Below, one piece after another: positions 36,915-45,474 of a stretch of 64,000 nucleotides of DNA. The position numbers and the translations under genes were made by a program. The DNA is from Streptomyces sp. MUM 203J. Lineage in GTDB: Bacteria > Actinomycetota > Actinomycetes > Streptomycetales > Streptomycetaceae. The notes under the pieces were generated by a model. That model saw nothing but the letters and a program-made list of their open reading frames with translations. It had not been told where the DNA came from and made no database searches. Positions within the stretch are counted from its first letter, which is position 1. Each line of letters starts with the position of its first letter. The stretch lies in the NCBI RefSeq assembly GCF_022414595.1, contig NZ_JADWYO010000016.1, positions 1-64,000 on the forward strand, given 5' to 3'.

Positions 36915-37949
36915 GTGGGACACGGGGGACCGGGCGGAAGGCGACGCCGGAAAGCGCCTGTCATGCTCGCGGCAGTAGCGCTGTTCGCGTCCGGCATCGG
37001 CCTGTGGGCCACGGACAGCGGTCCCTTCCGCGACAGTTACTGCTGGGGGGCCTGGCAGGAGAGGAGCGGGCCAGGCCTGCTGAGCGGCGAGCACATGGGC
37101 GAGGGCGAGAAGGTCACGGCCACCGAGTCGGCACCGCCCTCGGCTTCGGGCGAGCCCGCCGAGTGCGAGGTGACGGTGACATGGAAGAGGCCTGGGAAGG
37201 CTGACGTGTCCAGCCAGGTCGTCTCCGTCTCGTACGGCCGGCTCCCCGAGGAGGAGCAGGAGCACCGCGCGTGGCTGGCCCGCTTTCTGCCCGCCACCAT
37301 GACCCCGCTGCCCGAGGGGCTCGACGGGACGGTGGCGAAGAACCGCGCGATGTACGTCATGCCCGCCGGGTGCGATGTGAAGGGCCGGCCGACGGTCGTC
37401 ACGGTCCACGGGAACGACCGGGACATCGGGCGGGAGTCCGAGGTCGCCCGGTTGCTCGTCGACGTGGCTGAAACGGCGATGCGGAGCGCCGGTTGCGCAC
37501 CTCGGGAGCCCCTGGACCGCACGCTGCCGATGGCGACGCTCGCGAGCGGCGACGAGGAACGCTCCGGCGGGAAGGACATGTGCCGGATCCCAGGAGTGCG
37601 CTTCGACCTGGGAGGGGTCAAGTACACCGAGTTCGCGGCGGTGTTCGGTGACCGCCTGCAGGTCTGCACGTCACGGATCGCCCGTCGCCACGCCGACGGC
37701 CGAGACCCCGGGCTCCACCTCGTCATGACGGGAAGCCCGCGCCTTTCCGCACTCTTCGCGGGGCTGCCGGAGGGTGCGGACAAGGGGCTGGTGCAGCGCA
37801 CCTGCGACGGACGGAAGACCACGTTCTACATGAGGCCGGAGCTGCTGAAGGGGCGGGGCGTACCCGACGACCGGACGGTGTTCGGGAACTTCGTCCGGTC
37901 GGTGAGCGAGCGCATGGGGTGCGGGAAGGACGAGGGGAACGCGCGATGA
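36915..37949 (+). CDS. Membrane-anchored duplicated-domain protein A
   Basis: A 344-residue protein with a basic start (GRRRRKAP), one membrane helix near residues 16-32 and an extracytoplasmic region of two domains. Cysteines fall at corresponding places: SYCWGAW, AECEVTV, AGCDV, AGCAP in the first domain and MCRIPG, VCTSR, TCDGRKTTFYM, MGCGK in the second. The gene at 37946 has the same Cys and motif spacing (MTPLxxGLxGxV, C-x-G-x-x-x-F) and overlaps it by 4 nt (ATGA); the protein at 3267 is a more distant relative. GTG 36915 follows AGGGGGAAA. Function unknown; extracellular disulfide-stabilised domains are inferred. Confidence 0.78.
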   Translation: MGHGGPGGRRRRKAPVMLAAVALFASGIGLWATDSGPFRDSYCWGAWQERSGPGLLSGEHMGEGEKVTATESAPPSASGEPAECEVTVTWKRPGKADVSSQVVSVSYGRLPEEEQEHRAWLARFLPATMTPLPEGLDGTVAKNRAMYVMPAGCDVKGRPTVVTVHGNDRDIGRESEVARLLVDVAETAMRSAGCAPREPLDRTLPMATLASGDEERSGGKDMCRIPGVRFDLGGVKYTEFAAVFGDRLQVCTSRIARRHADGRDPGLHLVMTGSPRLSALFAGLPEGADKGLVQRTCDGRKTTFYMRPELLKGRGVPDDRTVFGNFVRSVSERMGCGKDEGNAR

Positions 37950-39085
37950 CGGATACGGGGAAGCCCGAGGGCTCGGCGCAGCCGGACGACTCGGCGCCGC
38001 GGTCGGCGCCGGCCCGCCTGCTCCGGCGGCCCGCCGTGCGCGTCGCGATCGTGGCGGGCCTGGTCGGCGCGCTGCTGGGGGCCGGTCTCGTCGCCTGGCG
38101 TACGGACACGCTGCCGTGGGGCGGTTCGAAACCGTGCTGGGACTCGCTGGACGACACGACGCTCACCGCGCTGGTGGGCGAGGGCAGGACGGTGGCCGAA
38201 GAGCAGACGCTGTTCCAGCGGGGTTCGTCGGGACGGTGCCGCGTCACCGCGTACGGAGTGAAGCACCCGGACCGGATCTCCGAGCGCCTGCACGTCAACG
38301 TGCACTGGCTCGACACCCAGAGCGGCCCCGCCGCGGACGGATGGCACGAGGAGTTCCTCCGGAGCGGCATGACCCCGCTGGGCGACGGGCTCCCCGGCAT
38401 GGTGTCCACCAGCCATGCCTGGCTGAGACTGCCGCAGGGCTGCATCGGAACGGGGAACCTGGCCGTGGTCGACATCGACGCCGCCCGCATGGACTCGGAT
38501 GCGCGGCAGGCGGCCGAGCAGGACGCCCTGGCCCGCGCGGTCGTGCACACGACGAACGGGGTGATGCGCGCGTACGGCTGCACGGAGCGCTACGCGCTCC
38601 CCGAGAAGCTTCCCGGACAGGCCGAGTGGCAGCGGGTGGATCCGGACGCCCTGTGCGGGATCAAGGATCTGGCCCTGCCCGCCGACCGGCGCGACGAGGA
38701 GGTACTCGACCGGACCCGGTCCCGAGTGGGCGGCGCAGAAGGCCCTGCGCGCGTATGCGGCGTCGGCTGGCTCCGCAGAGACGACCTGCGGTTCACGACG
38801 GTGGCCGATCCCGAGCTGGCGAAGATCTTCCACAGCGAAGCCCCGAACGGCCTGCCCGGCATCGTGGGCACACGGGGGCGCGGCTCCCTCACGCACGCGC
38901 GGGCCGAGTACGAGGTGAGCTGCCAGACCGGGACTGTCGTCTTCATGGCCGAGAACAGAGACCTGTTCGGGCAGAAGAACCTCCTCCGCGACCTGTTCCC
39001 CGCGTACGTCGCCGCGGAGGCGGACCGCATCGGATGCGGCCCGCTGGAGATCACCGAGATGCCCGGCTTCGGCGAGAAGGGCTGA
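37946..39085 (+). CDS. Membrane-anchored duplicated-domain protein B
   Basis: A 379-residue paralogue of the preceding gene product. A cytoplasmic stretch of about 40 residues, a membrane helix (VRVAIVAGLVGALLGAGLVAW) and two Cys-containing domains starting KPCWDSLDD and ALCGIKDLA. Shared pieces include MTPLGDGLPGMV (MTPLPEGLDGTV in A), a proline-Gly-Cys after LRLP, AYGC, and a final CQTGTVVFMAEN...DRIGCGP. The start overlaps gene A's stop. The O-methyltransferase gene starts 5 nt after its stop, so the three form one operon. Role unknown. Confidence 0.78.
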   Translation: MTDTGKPEGSAQPDDSAPRSAPARLLRRPAVRVAIVAGLVGALLGAGLVAWRTDTLPWGGSKPCWDSLDDTTLTALVGEGRTVAEEQTLFQRGSSGRCRVTAYGVKHPDRISERLHVNVHWLDTQSGPAADGWHEEFLRSGMTPLGDGLPGMVSTSHAWLRLPQGCIGTGNLAVVDIDAARMDSDARQAAEQDALARAVVHTTNGVMRAYGCTERYALPEKLPGQAEWQRVDPDALCGIKDLALPADRRDEEVLDRTRSRVGGAEGPARVCGVGWLRRDDLRFTTVADPELAKIFHSEAPNGLPGIVGTRGRGSLTHARAEYEVSCQTGTVVFMAENRDLFGQKNLLRDLFPAYVAAEADRIGCGPLEITEMPGFGEKG

Positions 39086-39090
39086 GGACC

Positions 39091-39657
39091 GTGGCAGAAC
39101 GTACGGTTCCGCCCCGCGTGGCGGCGGCGGAGCGGCGCGCCGCCGAGGCAGGCTTCACGAAGAGCTGCACCCGCGAGGTGGGCAGGCTGCTGAGCCTCGC
39201 CGCCGCCGCGAAGCCGCACGGGGTCATCGCGGAGAGCGGTACCGGCGCGGGTGTGGGAACGGCCTGGCTGCACAACGGCCTCGGCGCGGACGCCCGCCTG
39301 GCGACGGTGGAACGGAACAAGGACCTGGCCTGCCGGGCGGCGGCCCTCTTCGCGGACGACGCCCGCGTGAGCGTCCTCACCGGCGACTGGCGCCTGCTGG
39401 AACAGCACGCCCCCTTCGACGTCTTCTTCTGCGACGGTGGCGGCAAACGCGACGCCCCCGAGCGGGTCGTCGACCTGCTCGCCCCCGGCGGACTCCTGGT
39501 TCTCGACGACTTCACCCCGTCGGCGGACTGGCCACCCCGCTTCGAAGGCGAGGTGGACGGCCTCCGCCTCCTCTACCTCACCCACCCCGCCCTGGACGCG
39601 ACGGAGATCCTCACGACTCCCACCAGCTCGGCGATCGTCGCGGTCCGCCGCGGCTGA
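39091..39657 (+). CDS. Small O-methyltransferase-like SAM enzyme
   Basis: A 188-residue class I methyltransferase of the catechol-O-methyltransferase-like type. It has SAM motif ESGTGAGVGTAWLHNGL near residue 50, acidic strand ATVERNKDLA, VFFCDGGG and the metal-site-like GGLLVLDDFTPS. It is shorter than typical family members (about 210-220), lacking part of the N-terminal helices. GTG 39091 follows GAGGACC. It is the third gene of the anchored-protein operon; co-transcription with surface proteins suggests a modification role, but the substrate is unknown. Confidence 0.82.
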   Translation: MAERTVPPRVAAAERRAAEAGFTKSCTREVGRLLSLAAAAKPHGVIAESGTGAGVGTAWLHNGLGADARLATVERNKDLACRAAALFADDARVSVLTGDWRLLEQHAPFDVFFCDGGGKRDAPERVVDLLAPGGLLVLDDFTPSADWPPRFEGEVDGLRLLYLTHPALDATEILTTPTSSAIVAVRRG

Positions 39658-39806
39658 CCGAAGGCACCCGTGCGCTCGGCGCAGGTCACGACAACGGCTG
39701 TGCCGCCGTGTCCCCGTGCGGGAAGACCGTCCCGGGCGCCCGGCAGCTTCTCCGAGAATCCGACGGGAACCTCGCCGCCCGCCGGGGGACGTGCTACCAC
39801 CGGGAG

Positions 39807-40505
39807 ATGACGTTCTCCGGGACATCCCGCAAGCCCTTCGACGCGGTGCTGTGCGACCTCGACAACGTGATCCGCTTCTACGACACCGCGCCGCTGAGCG
39901 CGCTGGAGCGGGCTGCGGGGCTCGCCGAGGGGACCACCGCGCGGGTGGCCTACTCCCCCGAGATCGACCTGCCGCTTCTCCTCGGCCGGATCACCGAGGA
40001 GGAATGGGTGGCCCGCATCGCGTCGGCGCTCTCGGACCGGGTGCCGTACCGGCAGGCCCGCGAGCTGGGGCGGGCCCTTGCCGACGCCCCGTTCCGGGCC
40101 GACGAAGAGGTCGTCTCCCTGCTGCGCCGGGCGCGGGCACACGTGCCGCTGGTACTGGTGACCAACGCGACCCTGGGACTGGAGCGTGACCTGGAGTCCA
40201 TGGGACTGACGGATCTCGCGGACCACGTGGTCAGCAGCGCCCGGCTCGGCGTCGCCAAGCCCGACGCGGCGATCTACGAGACGGCCGCCGAACGGGCGGG
40301 CGCCGCCGCTCACCGGTGTCTGTTCGTGGACGACCGGGAGGAGAACGCCGCCGCCGCGGTCGCGCTCGGCATGACCGGCGTGCACTACCGCGAGCCTGCC
40401 GACCTCCGGTGCGCGCTGAGCGTCCTGCCCGGCTCCGGGCTGCGCGGTCCGGCGCACGGCGCGGTTGCTGCGACTGCGCCGGAGTCCGGGGGCGTTGAGC
40501 GGTGA
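39807..40505 (+). CDS. HAD-family hydrolase
   Basis: A 232-residue haloacid dehalogenase-like hydrolase. Motif I is DAVLCDLDNVIRFYD (nucleophile Asp, general acid Asp two on), motif II LVTNAT, motif III Lys in GVAKPDAAIYE, motif IV FVDDREENAAAA. This is the epoxide-hydrolase/phosphatase-like subgroup; small phosphorylated metabolites are likely substrates. ATG 39807 is chosen because the protein then starts 15 residues before motif I; the ribosome site (GGGAG) is too close, so the start is uncertain. Confidence 0.88.
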   Translation: MTFSGTSRKPFDAVLCDLDNVIRFYDTAPLSALERAAGLAEGTTARVAYSPEIDLPLLLGRITEEEWVARIASALSDRVPYRQARELGRALADAPFRADEEVVSLLRRARAHVPLVLVTNATLGLERDLESMGLTDLADHVVSSARLGVAKPDAAIYETAAERAGAAAHRCLFVDDREENAAAAVALGMTGVHYREPADLRCALSVLPGSGLRGPAHGAVAATAPESGGVER

Positions 40506-40550
40506 CACCCGACGGTGCCGGCCGCCGCCGTCGTCAGCCGCCGGAGACGG

Positions 40551-40970
40551 TCACGGCTCGGAGCCCACGGTGTCCGCGGTGGTACGCGCGGCGCCCAGCT
40601 CGCGGATGATGCGGGTCAGGTCGGCCGGGGCGGCCGCGAGGCGGACCGGCCTGCCCGCGTCGTCGAGTTCGGCGATGTGCCAGCTGCTGGAGACGCTGTC
40701 GCCGTCGCCGCCCCGGACACGCCGCACGTCCTTGACGGTGAGGCGCTCCGCCGGGATCCGCTTCGCCGCGAACCTGCCCGGGCCGGGGTGGGGGGTCACC
40801 GCGGGCGGGCCGTCTCCGAGGACGATGTGGGTGCCGAAGCTGTTCGGGTTGTAGTCGGTGTGCTCCAGGAAGCGGGCGGCCAGAAACGCCTCCTCGCCGG
40901 GCTCCGCAGTAAGGGGCCGTGCTCGCGTCGTGGGCGACTGGGCGACCGTGAGTGACTGCAACATCTTCAT
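40551..40970 (-). CDS. Hypothetical protein
   Basis: A protein of about 139 residues starting MKMLQSLTVAQSP, with a middle part reading HTDYNPNSFGTHIVLGDGPP and then RIPAERLTVKDVRRVRGGDG, WHIAELDDAGRPVRL and a terminal helix LTRIIRELG. It looks like a small mixed alpha/beta domain with no family I recognise. The start is uncertain (40970, 40964 or 40991). It is divergent from the small gene at 40994 with only 23 nt between starts. The order 'W-H-I-A-E-L-D-D-A-G-R-P' suggests a ligand-binding or DUF domain. Confidence 0.6.
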   Translation of the reverse strand: MKMLQSLTVAQSPTTRARPLTAEPGEEAFLAARFLEHTDYNPNSFGTHIVLGDGPPAVTPHPGPGRFAAKRIPAERLTVKDVRRVRGGDGDSVSSSWHIAELDDAGRPVRLAAAPADLTRIIRELGAARTTADTVGSEP

Positions 40971-40993
40971 GCGGCGCCACCCGAGGGGCACTG

Positions 40994-41191
40994 ATGGTCA
41001 CCTCGGCGGACATCGGGCAGCGCGTGGAAGACCGAACGGGACGGGTCGGCATCCTGCGGGACGTGATCCTGGACTACGAGGACCCCGCCCAGTTCCCGAG
41101 CGAGCGACAGAAGCGCCCTACGGCGTTCTTACGCCCCGAGGGCGGGGGCCGTGAGTGGCTGGCCCCGCCAGAAAGCGTGAACCGCGCTTAG
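40994..41191 (+). CDS. Small conserved-looking hypothetical protein
   Basis: A 65-residue protein, MVTSADIGQRVEDRTGRVGI followed by LRDVILDYEDPAQFPSER and ending GGGREWLAPPESVNRA. The pattern (D-x-G-x-R-V-x-D-x-x-G-R-x-G... then E-W) reads like a small SH3/PRC-barrel-like fold. GAGGGG lies 5 nt before the ATG. I recall similar short proteins in many Streptomyces genomes but know no function. It starts 23 nt from a divergent hypothetical gene. Confidence 0.7.
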   Translation: MVTSADIGQRVEDRTGRVGILRDVILDYEDPAQFPSERQKRPTAFLRPEGGGREWLAPPESVNRA

Positions 41192-41256
41192 GTGCCCCCA
41201 TGCGGCCCCGTCCGGCGGCGGCGAGCAAGCCAGCCGGGGCTTTCCGCTGCCGGTCC

Positions 41257-42060
41257 CTACACGTCGAACACGGCGGTCACGGGTGCGTGATCACTCCACC
41301 GCTCCGCGTGGCTCGCCGCCCGCTCCACGTACGCCTTCACGCATCGCTCGGCCAGGCGAGGCGAACCGACAATCAGGTCAATACGCCAACCCGCGTCGTT
41401 GTCGAAGGCGCGGCCCCGGTAGGACCACCAGGTGTACGGGCCCTCACGGTCCGGGTGCATGGCGCGGACCACGTCCACGTAGCCGCCGTCGGCGGGGTCC
41501 AGGACGCGGCCGAGCCAGGCGCGCTCCTCCGGCAGGAAGCCCGCGTTCCTGCGATTGGCCTTCCAGTTCTTCAGGTCGGCCTCCTGGTGCGCGATGTTCC
41601 AGTCGCCGCACACCAGGATCTCGCGCCCGTCGGCCGCCGCGCGCTCCCGCAGCTCCTTCAGGTAGGGCAGGAACGCGTCCATGAAGCGGATCTTCTCGTC
41701 CTGGCGCTCGGTCCCGACCTCGCCGGACGGCAGGTACAGGCTCGCGACCGTCACACCCGGCAGGTCCGCCTCCACGTAGCGGCCCGACGCCTCGAACTCC
41801 GTCACCCCGAACCCGACCCGTACCGCGTCCGGCTCCCGCCGGGTGAGAAGCGACACACCCGCCCTGCCCTTGGCGGCGGCCGGGGCGTGGAACGCGTACC
41901 AGCCCTCCGGGGCCCGGACGGCATCCGGGAGCTGGGACTCCTCGGCCCGGACCTCCTGGAGGCAGACCACATCGGCGGCCGTACCGGCCAGCCACTCCAC
42001 GAAGCCCTTCCTGGCGGCGGCACGCAGGCCGTTGACATTGACGCTGGTGACGGTGAGCAT
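41257..42060 (-). CDS. xthA: Exodeoxyribonuclease III (AP endonuclease)
   Basis: A 267-residue ExoIII/APE-family nuclease for base-excision repair. Motifs in order: VTSVNVNGLRAA (Asn for metal), VVCLQEVRAEE (Glu), GRAGVSLLTRRE, ASLYLPSGE (catalytic Tyr region), VCGDWNIAHQEADLKN (Asp/Asn), YTWWSYRGRAFDNDAGWRID (Trp, Arg) and the final WSDHAPVTAVFDV with catalytic Asp-His. Usual length. ATG 42060 follows a TATTGT -10 box by 6 nt, so a leaderless mRNA is likely. It is back-to-back with the GNAT gene. Confidence 0.95.
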   Translation of the reverse strand: MLTVTSVNVNGLRAAARKGFVEWLAGTAADVVCLQEVRAEESQLPDAVRAPEGWYAFHAPAAAKGRAGVSLLTRREPDAVRVGFGVTEFEASGRYVEADLPGVTVASLYLPSGEVGTERQDEKIRFMDAFLPYLKELRERAAADGREILVCGDWNIAHQEADLKNWKANRRNAGFLPEERAWLGRVLDPADGGYVDVVRAMHPDREGPYTWWSYRGRAFDNDAGWRIDLIVGSPRLAERCVKAYVERAASHAERWSDHAPVTAVFDV

Positions 42061-42066
42061 CCCGGC

Positions 42067-42072
42067 ACAATA
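42067..42072 (-). promoter_or_regulatory. -10 box for leaderless xthA
   Basis: TATTGT on the minus strand, 6 nt before ATG 42060. Confidence 0.5.
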
Positions 42073-42109
42073 CGACAGAAACACCTCCCCCTCCGTCATC
42101 GAATAGAAG

Positions 42110-42115
42110 TACGAT
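42110..42115 (+). promoter_or_regulatory. -10 box for leaderless GNAT gene
   Basis: TACGAT followed by 7 nt and ATG 42123. Its -35 region would coincide with that of the divergent xthA promoter. Confidence 0.5.
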
Positions 42116-42122
42116 TTTCGGC

Positions 42123-42605
42123 ATGATCATTCGCACCTCGGCGTTCGACCACCCCGACGCCGTCAAGCTCAACGACCAGGTCCAGCTCGAATACGCCGAG
42201 CGGTACGGCGGCGAGGGCGACGAGACCCGGCTCGACCCAGCCATGTTCCTGCCGCCCCGCGGGCTCTACCTGATCACGTACGACGACCGGGAGCGCCCCG
42301 TCGCCACCGGCGGCTGGCGCTCGATGGACGCGAACGGCGAGGGGTACGCGGACGGCGACGCCGAGCTGAAGCGGATGTACGTCATACCCGAGGCTCGCGG
42401 CCGGGGCATAGCCCGGCACGTTCTCGCCCTGCTGGAGGAGGACGCGCGCGCCGCGGGCCGCACACGCATGGTCCTCGAGACCGGCGACAGGCAGCCCGAG
42501 GCCATCGCCCTCTACGCCTCCAGCGGCTACGAGCCGTGCACCAAGTTCGGCTTCTACCGCGAGTACGAGAGCAGCTGCTGCTTCGCCAAGCAGCTCAGGC
42601 CGTGA
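42123..42605 (+). CDS. GNAT-family N-acetyltransferase
   Basis: A 160-residue single-domain GNAT. Acetyl-CoA loop is MYVIPEARGRGIARHVLALL (R-G-x-G-x-A) near residue 90, followed by the LETGDRQPEAIALYASSGYEP motif B and a C-terminal strand. The N-terminus (SAFDHPDAVKLNDQVQLEY...) resembles the Streptomyces acetyltransferases that act on small molecules; the substrate is unknown. It is predicted leaderless. A 10-bp terminator follows, and the secreted protease comes next. Confidence 0.9.
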   Translation: MIIRTSAFDHPDAVKLNDQVQLEYAERYGGEGDETRLDPAMFLPPRGLYLITYDDRERPVATGGWRSMDANGEGYADGDAELKRMYVIPEARGRGIARHVLALLEEDARAAGRTRMVLETGDRQPEAIALYASSGYEPCTKFGFYREYESSCCFAKQLRP

Positions 42606-42642
42606 GGCCGGAACGCTTCGCCCGCCGGTGAGGCCTTCGTGT

Positions 42643-42669
42643 CGCGGCCCTGACAAATCCAGGGCCGCG
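42643..42669 (+). terminator. Hairpin terminator after GNAT gene
   Basis: Perfect 10-bp stem CGCGGCCCTG / CAGGGCCGCG with a 7-nt loop. Confidence 0.8.
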
Positions 42670-42788
42670 TGGCACCCTGCTCACGCACCACGTCGTGTCG
42701 TACCCGCGATCCGCACATCTTCGATCCCCCCACCCCCTGCCCCGGCCGGCCCCGTCGGGCGGTCCGGGCACGGCAGAAGGAGACATGC

Positions 42789-43790
42789 GTGAGACGCCAC
42801 CGCACCACGTCCGCAGGCACCCTGCTGACCGCCGGAGCCCTGCTCACCGGCGCGCTGACCGCCGCCACCCCGGCGACCGCCGCCACCGCCGACAGTGACA
42901 CCACCGCCACCCACTCCGTGTCCCCCGCCGAGCAGCGTGACGCCGCCGCCTACTGGACGCCCGAGCGCATGCGCGGCGCCACCCCGCTCGACCTGCTCCT
43001 CGGCCCCGCCCAGCTCGGCAAGCTGAAGGCCCCGCAGGCCGGGGGCGAGACCACGACCGTCGCCCCGACCGCGCCCAGGTCCGCCGCCTCCGCCGCCGGG
43101 CCGCTGTCCTTCCCGCAGGCAGGCGGCGGCTGGACCTCCGGCGGCGCTGTCGTGAAGACCTCCGGCCGGGTGTTCTTCACCTTCGACGGCCGTACCGCCT
43201 CCTGCTCCGCCAACGCTGTCACCAGCCAGAACCAGTCCACCGTCATCACCGCCGGGCACTGCGTGAAGTACCAGGGCAGCTGGCACACCGACTGGATCTT
43301 CGTCCCCGCGTACGCCGACGGCGACGCGCCCCACGGCCAGTGGGCCGCCACGAAGACCCTCACCACCCCGCGGTGGGAGGCGAGCGAGGACATCAACCAC
43401 GACATCGGTGCCGCCGTCGTCGCCCCGCTCGGCGGCCGGAAGCTCACGGAGGTCACCGGCGGCCAGGGCCTCCAGTTCAACGGCGGCTACAACAAGGCCA
43501 TGTACGCCTTCGGTTTCCCGGCGGCCGACCCGTACGACGGCTCGAAGCTCGTCTACTGCAGTGGCAACTCGTCCAAGGACTTCCTGCTCAGCCAGGACCA
43601 CGGCCTCGGCTGCGACATGACCGGGGGGTCCAGCGGCGGCCCCTGGTTCACCGGCTTCAGCGAGGCGGCCGGCACCGGCCTCCAGGTCTCGGTGAACAGC
43701 TTCGGCTACGTCTTCCTGCCGAACCGCATGTTCGGGCCCTACTTCGGCAACGAGGCCCAGGCCCTCTACGACAGGGCCCAGACCTCCTGA
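42789..43790 (+). CDS. Secreted trypsin-like serine protease
   Basis: A 333-residue extracellular S1-type (V8/glutamyl-endopeptidase-like) protease. A signal peptide ends near ATPATAA (residue 30), followed by a propeptide-like stretch. Triad: His157 (VITAGHC), Asp205 (INHDIGAAVV) and Ser282 (TGGSSGGPW). A Cys pair flanks the His loop (ASCSAN and GHC). GTG 42789 is supported by AAGGAG 6 nt upstream. Likely a nutrient-scavenging protease of the mycelium; substrate preference is not evident. Confidence 0.94.
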   Translation: MRRHRTTSAGTLLTAGALLTGALTAATPATAATADSDTTATHSVSPAEQRDAAAYWTPERMRGATPLDLLLGPAQLGKLKAPQAGGETTTVAPTAPRSAASAAGPLSFPQAGGGWTSGGAVVKTSGRVFFTFDGRTASCSANAVTSQNQSTVITAGHCVKYQGSWHTDWIFVPAYADGDAPHGQWAATKTLTTPRWEASEDINHDIGAAVVAPLGGRKLTEVTGGQGLQFNGGYNKAMYAFGFPAADPYDGSKLVYCSGNSSKDFLLSQDHGLGCDMTGGSSGGPWFTGFSEAAGTGLQVSVNSFGYVFLPNRMFGPYFGNEAQALYDRAQTS

Positions 43791-43811
43791 CGCGCCGTCA
43801 CACCGGGGAGT

Positions 43812-45440
43812 TCACGCCCGTGTTCCGCCGGCCTGCCCGTCGGTCAGCCAGCGCTGCTCGGGCGTGTCCTCCCGCAGGCGTACGACGAGGGCGGCGCCCT
43901 CCTCGGCCGTGACGGGCGCGAGGGCCAGCGTGGCGCTCCCGCGCGGGACCACCGCGCCCTGAAGCGTCACGTCGTACCGCACGCCGGGGCCCGTCCGGCA
44001 CGGTGCCAGCACGACCGTGCCGTCCGGGCGCCCGGAGTCCAGGCACAGGTGCGGTGCCGCCGCGTTCCGCAGCAGGCCGTCCGGCTCGTACAGCCAGGTC
44101 TGCGCGACCGAACCCGTGCAGGCGGCGAGCACCGGCCCGGCCCCGTCGCGCGCGCCGCCCGGCACGTCCAGGCACAGGTGACGGGTGGTCCGGAGACGGG
44201 TGCGCAGGGTGACCCCGCCGGTGGGGTGACCCGCCTGGGCCGGAGGTGGGGCAGGGGTGGCGGTGGCGGACGCGCCCGGGGCACCGGGGCCTCCTGAAGC
44301 ACCCGGGTCACCCGGGGCACCCGCACCGCCGTCACCCCCCGTACCGCCCGAGCCTTCAGGGGCACCCGAAGCCCCGGCGGACCCGGGCTCCCCCGGCTCC
44401 GCGGGCCGCGCCGCCTCCGCTCCCCCGCCGCCGCCCTGCTCGTCCGGCCACAGTCCCGACACCGCCGCAGCGAGCAGCAGGACGCTGAGCGCGACCCCCA
44501 GCCCCGTCAGCAGCGCCCCGCCGCCGGGTCTCCGCCACCCCCGGGAACGCGGCGCGCGGCGCCGCGCCGCCACCGCTCGCGCATGGCGCCCGGCCCGCCG
44601 TAGAACCCGAGCCCCGGCGCCTCCGCCCGCCCCCGGACCGGGCCCCGTGCTCTCGTCCCGCACCCTCCGGCGTCCGGGCCGGCCCTCCAGGTAGCGCTCC
44701 GCCCCGCCGCCCAGCACCGCCTCCGCGAGCAGCAGCGGCAGCCGGCCGTCCGACTGCCGCAACTGGTCGGCGGCGTAACGGCAGTGGGAGCAGGCGGCCA
44801 GGTGCCGCTGGATGTCCGGGATGAGCGGCCCTGTGCGGCGCAGGGAGATGTCCAGGAGCTTGCCGAAATGGCGGCACTCGCGGTCCGGGGCGAGGTCGTG
44901 CTGGGCGATCACGCAGCCCTCGCGCAGCAGGGCCCGCGCCTCGTCGAGCCGGGGGCTCGCGTCGCGCGGGTCGATGCCCAGCAGGGCCGCCGGGATGGAC
45001 AGGCCCTCGGCCTCCACCTCCCGGTGCCAGAGGAGCACTTGGGCGGCGGCGGGCAGGCCTCGGTACGCGTGGGCGATCAGCTGCCGGTTCTCCGCGGGCG
45101 CGCCGGGCGCGCGGAGGCCCGGCAGGACGGCGGCGACACGCTGGTCGCCCGCCCACCGGGCCAGGACCTGCCGCGCCTCGCCCAGCAGGTGTGGCCGGAG
45201 GGCGACGGAGACAGGCGGCTCCTCGCTCCGGCGCAGGGTTTCGAGCACCTGCCCGAAGACCGCCGAGGTGACGGCCCCCGAGCCCTTTCCCGAGGGCGCG
45301 AAGAGCGCCACGTAGTCATGAACGGACTGCCAGTGCCGGGCCGACAGCGCGGCCGTCGGAAAGGGATCTCCGGCATCGCGAAGGCGGCCGAGAAGCCGCT
45401 CGTCGGAACCCCCGGAAAGAGGAGAGTGGTCGTGCTGCAT
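43812..45440 (-). CDS. Sigma-like / zinc-finger / ricin-lectin membrane protein
   Basis: A 542-residue protein with an unusual domain order. Residues 1-165 resemble a degenerate ECF sigma factor (AHAYRGLPAAAQVLLWHREV is like region 4). Residues 175-245 hold an anti-sigma-type zinc finger (RHLAACSHCRYAADQLR, H-x3-C-x2-C). A basic stretch, one membrane helix near 315-335 (LTGLGVALSVLLLAAAVSGL) and a Gly/Pro/Ala linker of about 80 residues follow. The last 130 residues form a ricin-B-like lectin half (LCLDVPGGARDGAGPVLAAC, QTWLYEPDG, HLCLDSGRPDG). It could sense cell-wall sugars outside and regulate inside. The start is ATG 45440 or an in-frame codon 27 nt earlier. Confidence 0.8.
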   Translation of the reverse strand: MQHDHSPLSGGSDERLLGRLRDAGDPFPTAALSARHWQSVHDYVALFAPSGKGSGAVTSAVFGQVLETLRRSEEPPVSVALRPHLLGEARQVLARWAGDQRVAAVLPGLRAPGAPAENRQLIAHAYRGLPAAAQVLLWHREVEAEGLSIPAALLGIDPRDASPRLDEARALLREGCVIAQHDLAPDRECRHFGKLLDISLRRTGPLIPDIQRHLAACSHCRYAADQLRQSDGRLPLLLAEAVLGGGAERYLEGRPGRRRVRDESTGPGPGAGGGAGARVLRRAGRHARAVAARRRAPRSRGWRRPGGGALLTGLGVALSVLLLAAAVSGLWPDEQGGGGGAEAARPAEPGEPGSAGASGAPEGSGGTGGDGGAGAPGDPGASGGPGAPGASATATPAPPPAQAGHPTGGVTLRTRLRTTRHLCLDVPGGARDGAGPVLAACTGSVAQTWLYEPDGLLRNAAAPHLCLDSGRPDGTVVLAPCRTGPGVRYDVTLQGAVVPRGSATLALAPVTAEEGAALVVRLREDTPEQRWLTDGQAGGTRA

Positions 45441-45474
45441 GTGGTCGTTCCATCCGGGCGAAAGCACCTGCCGA

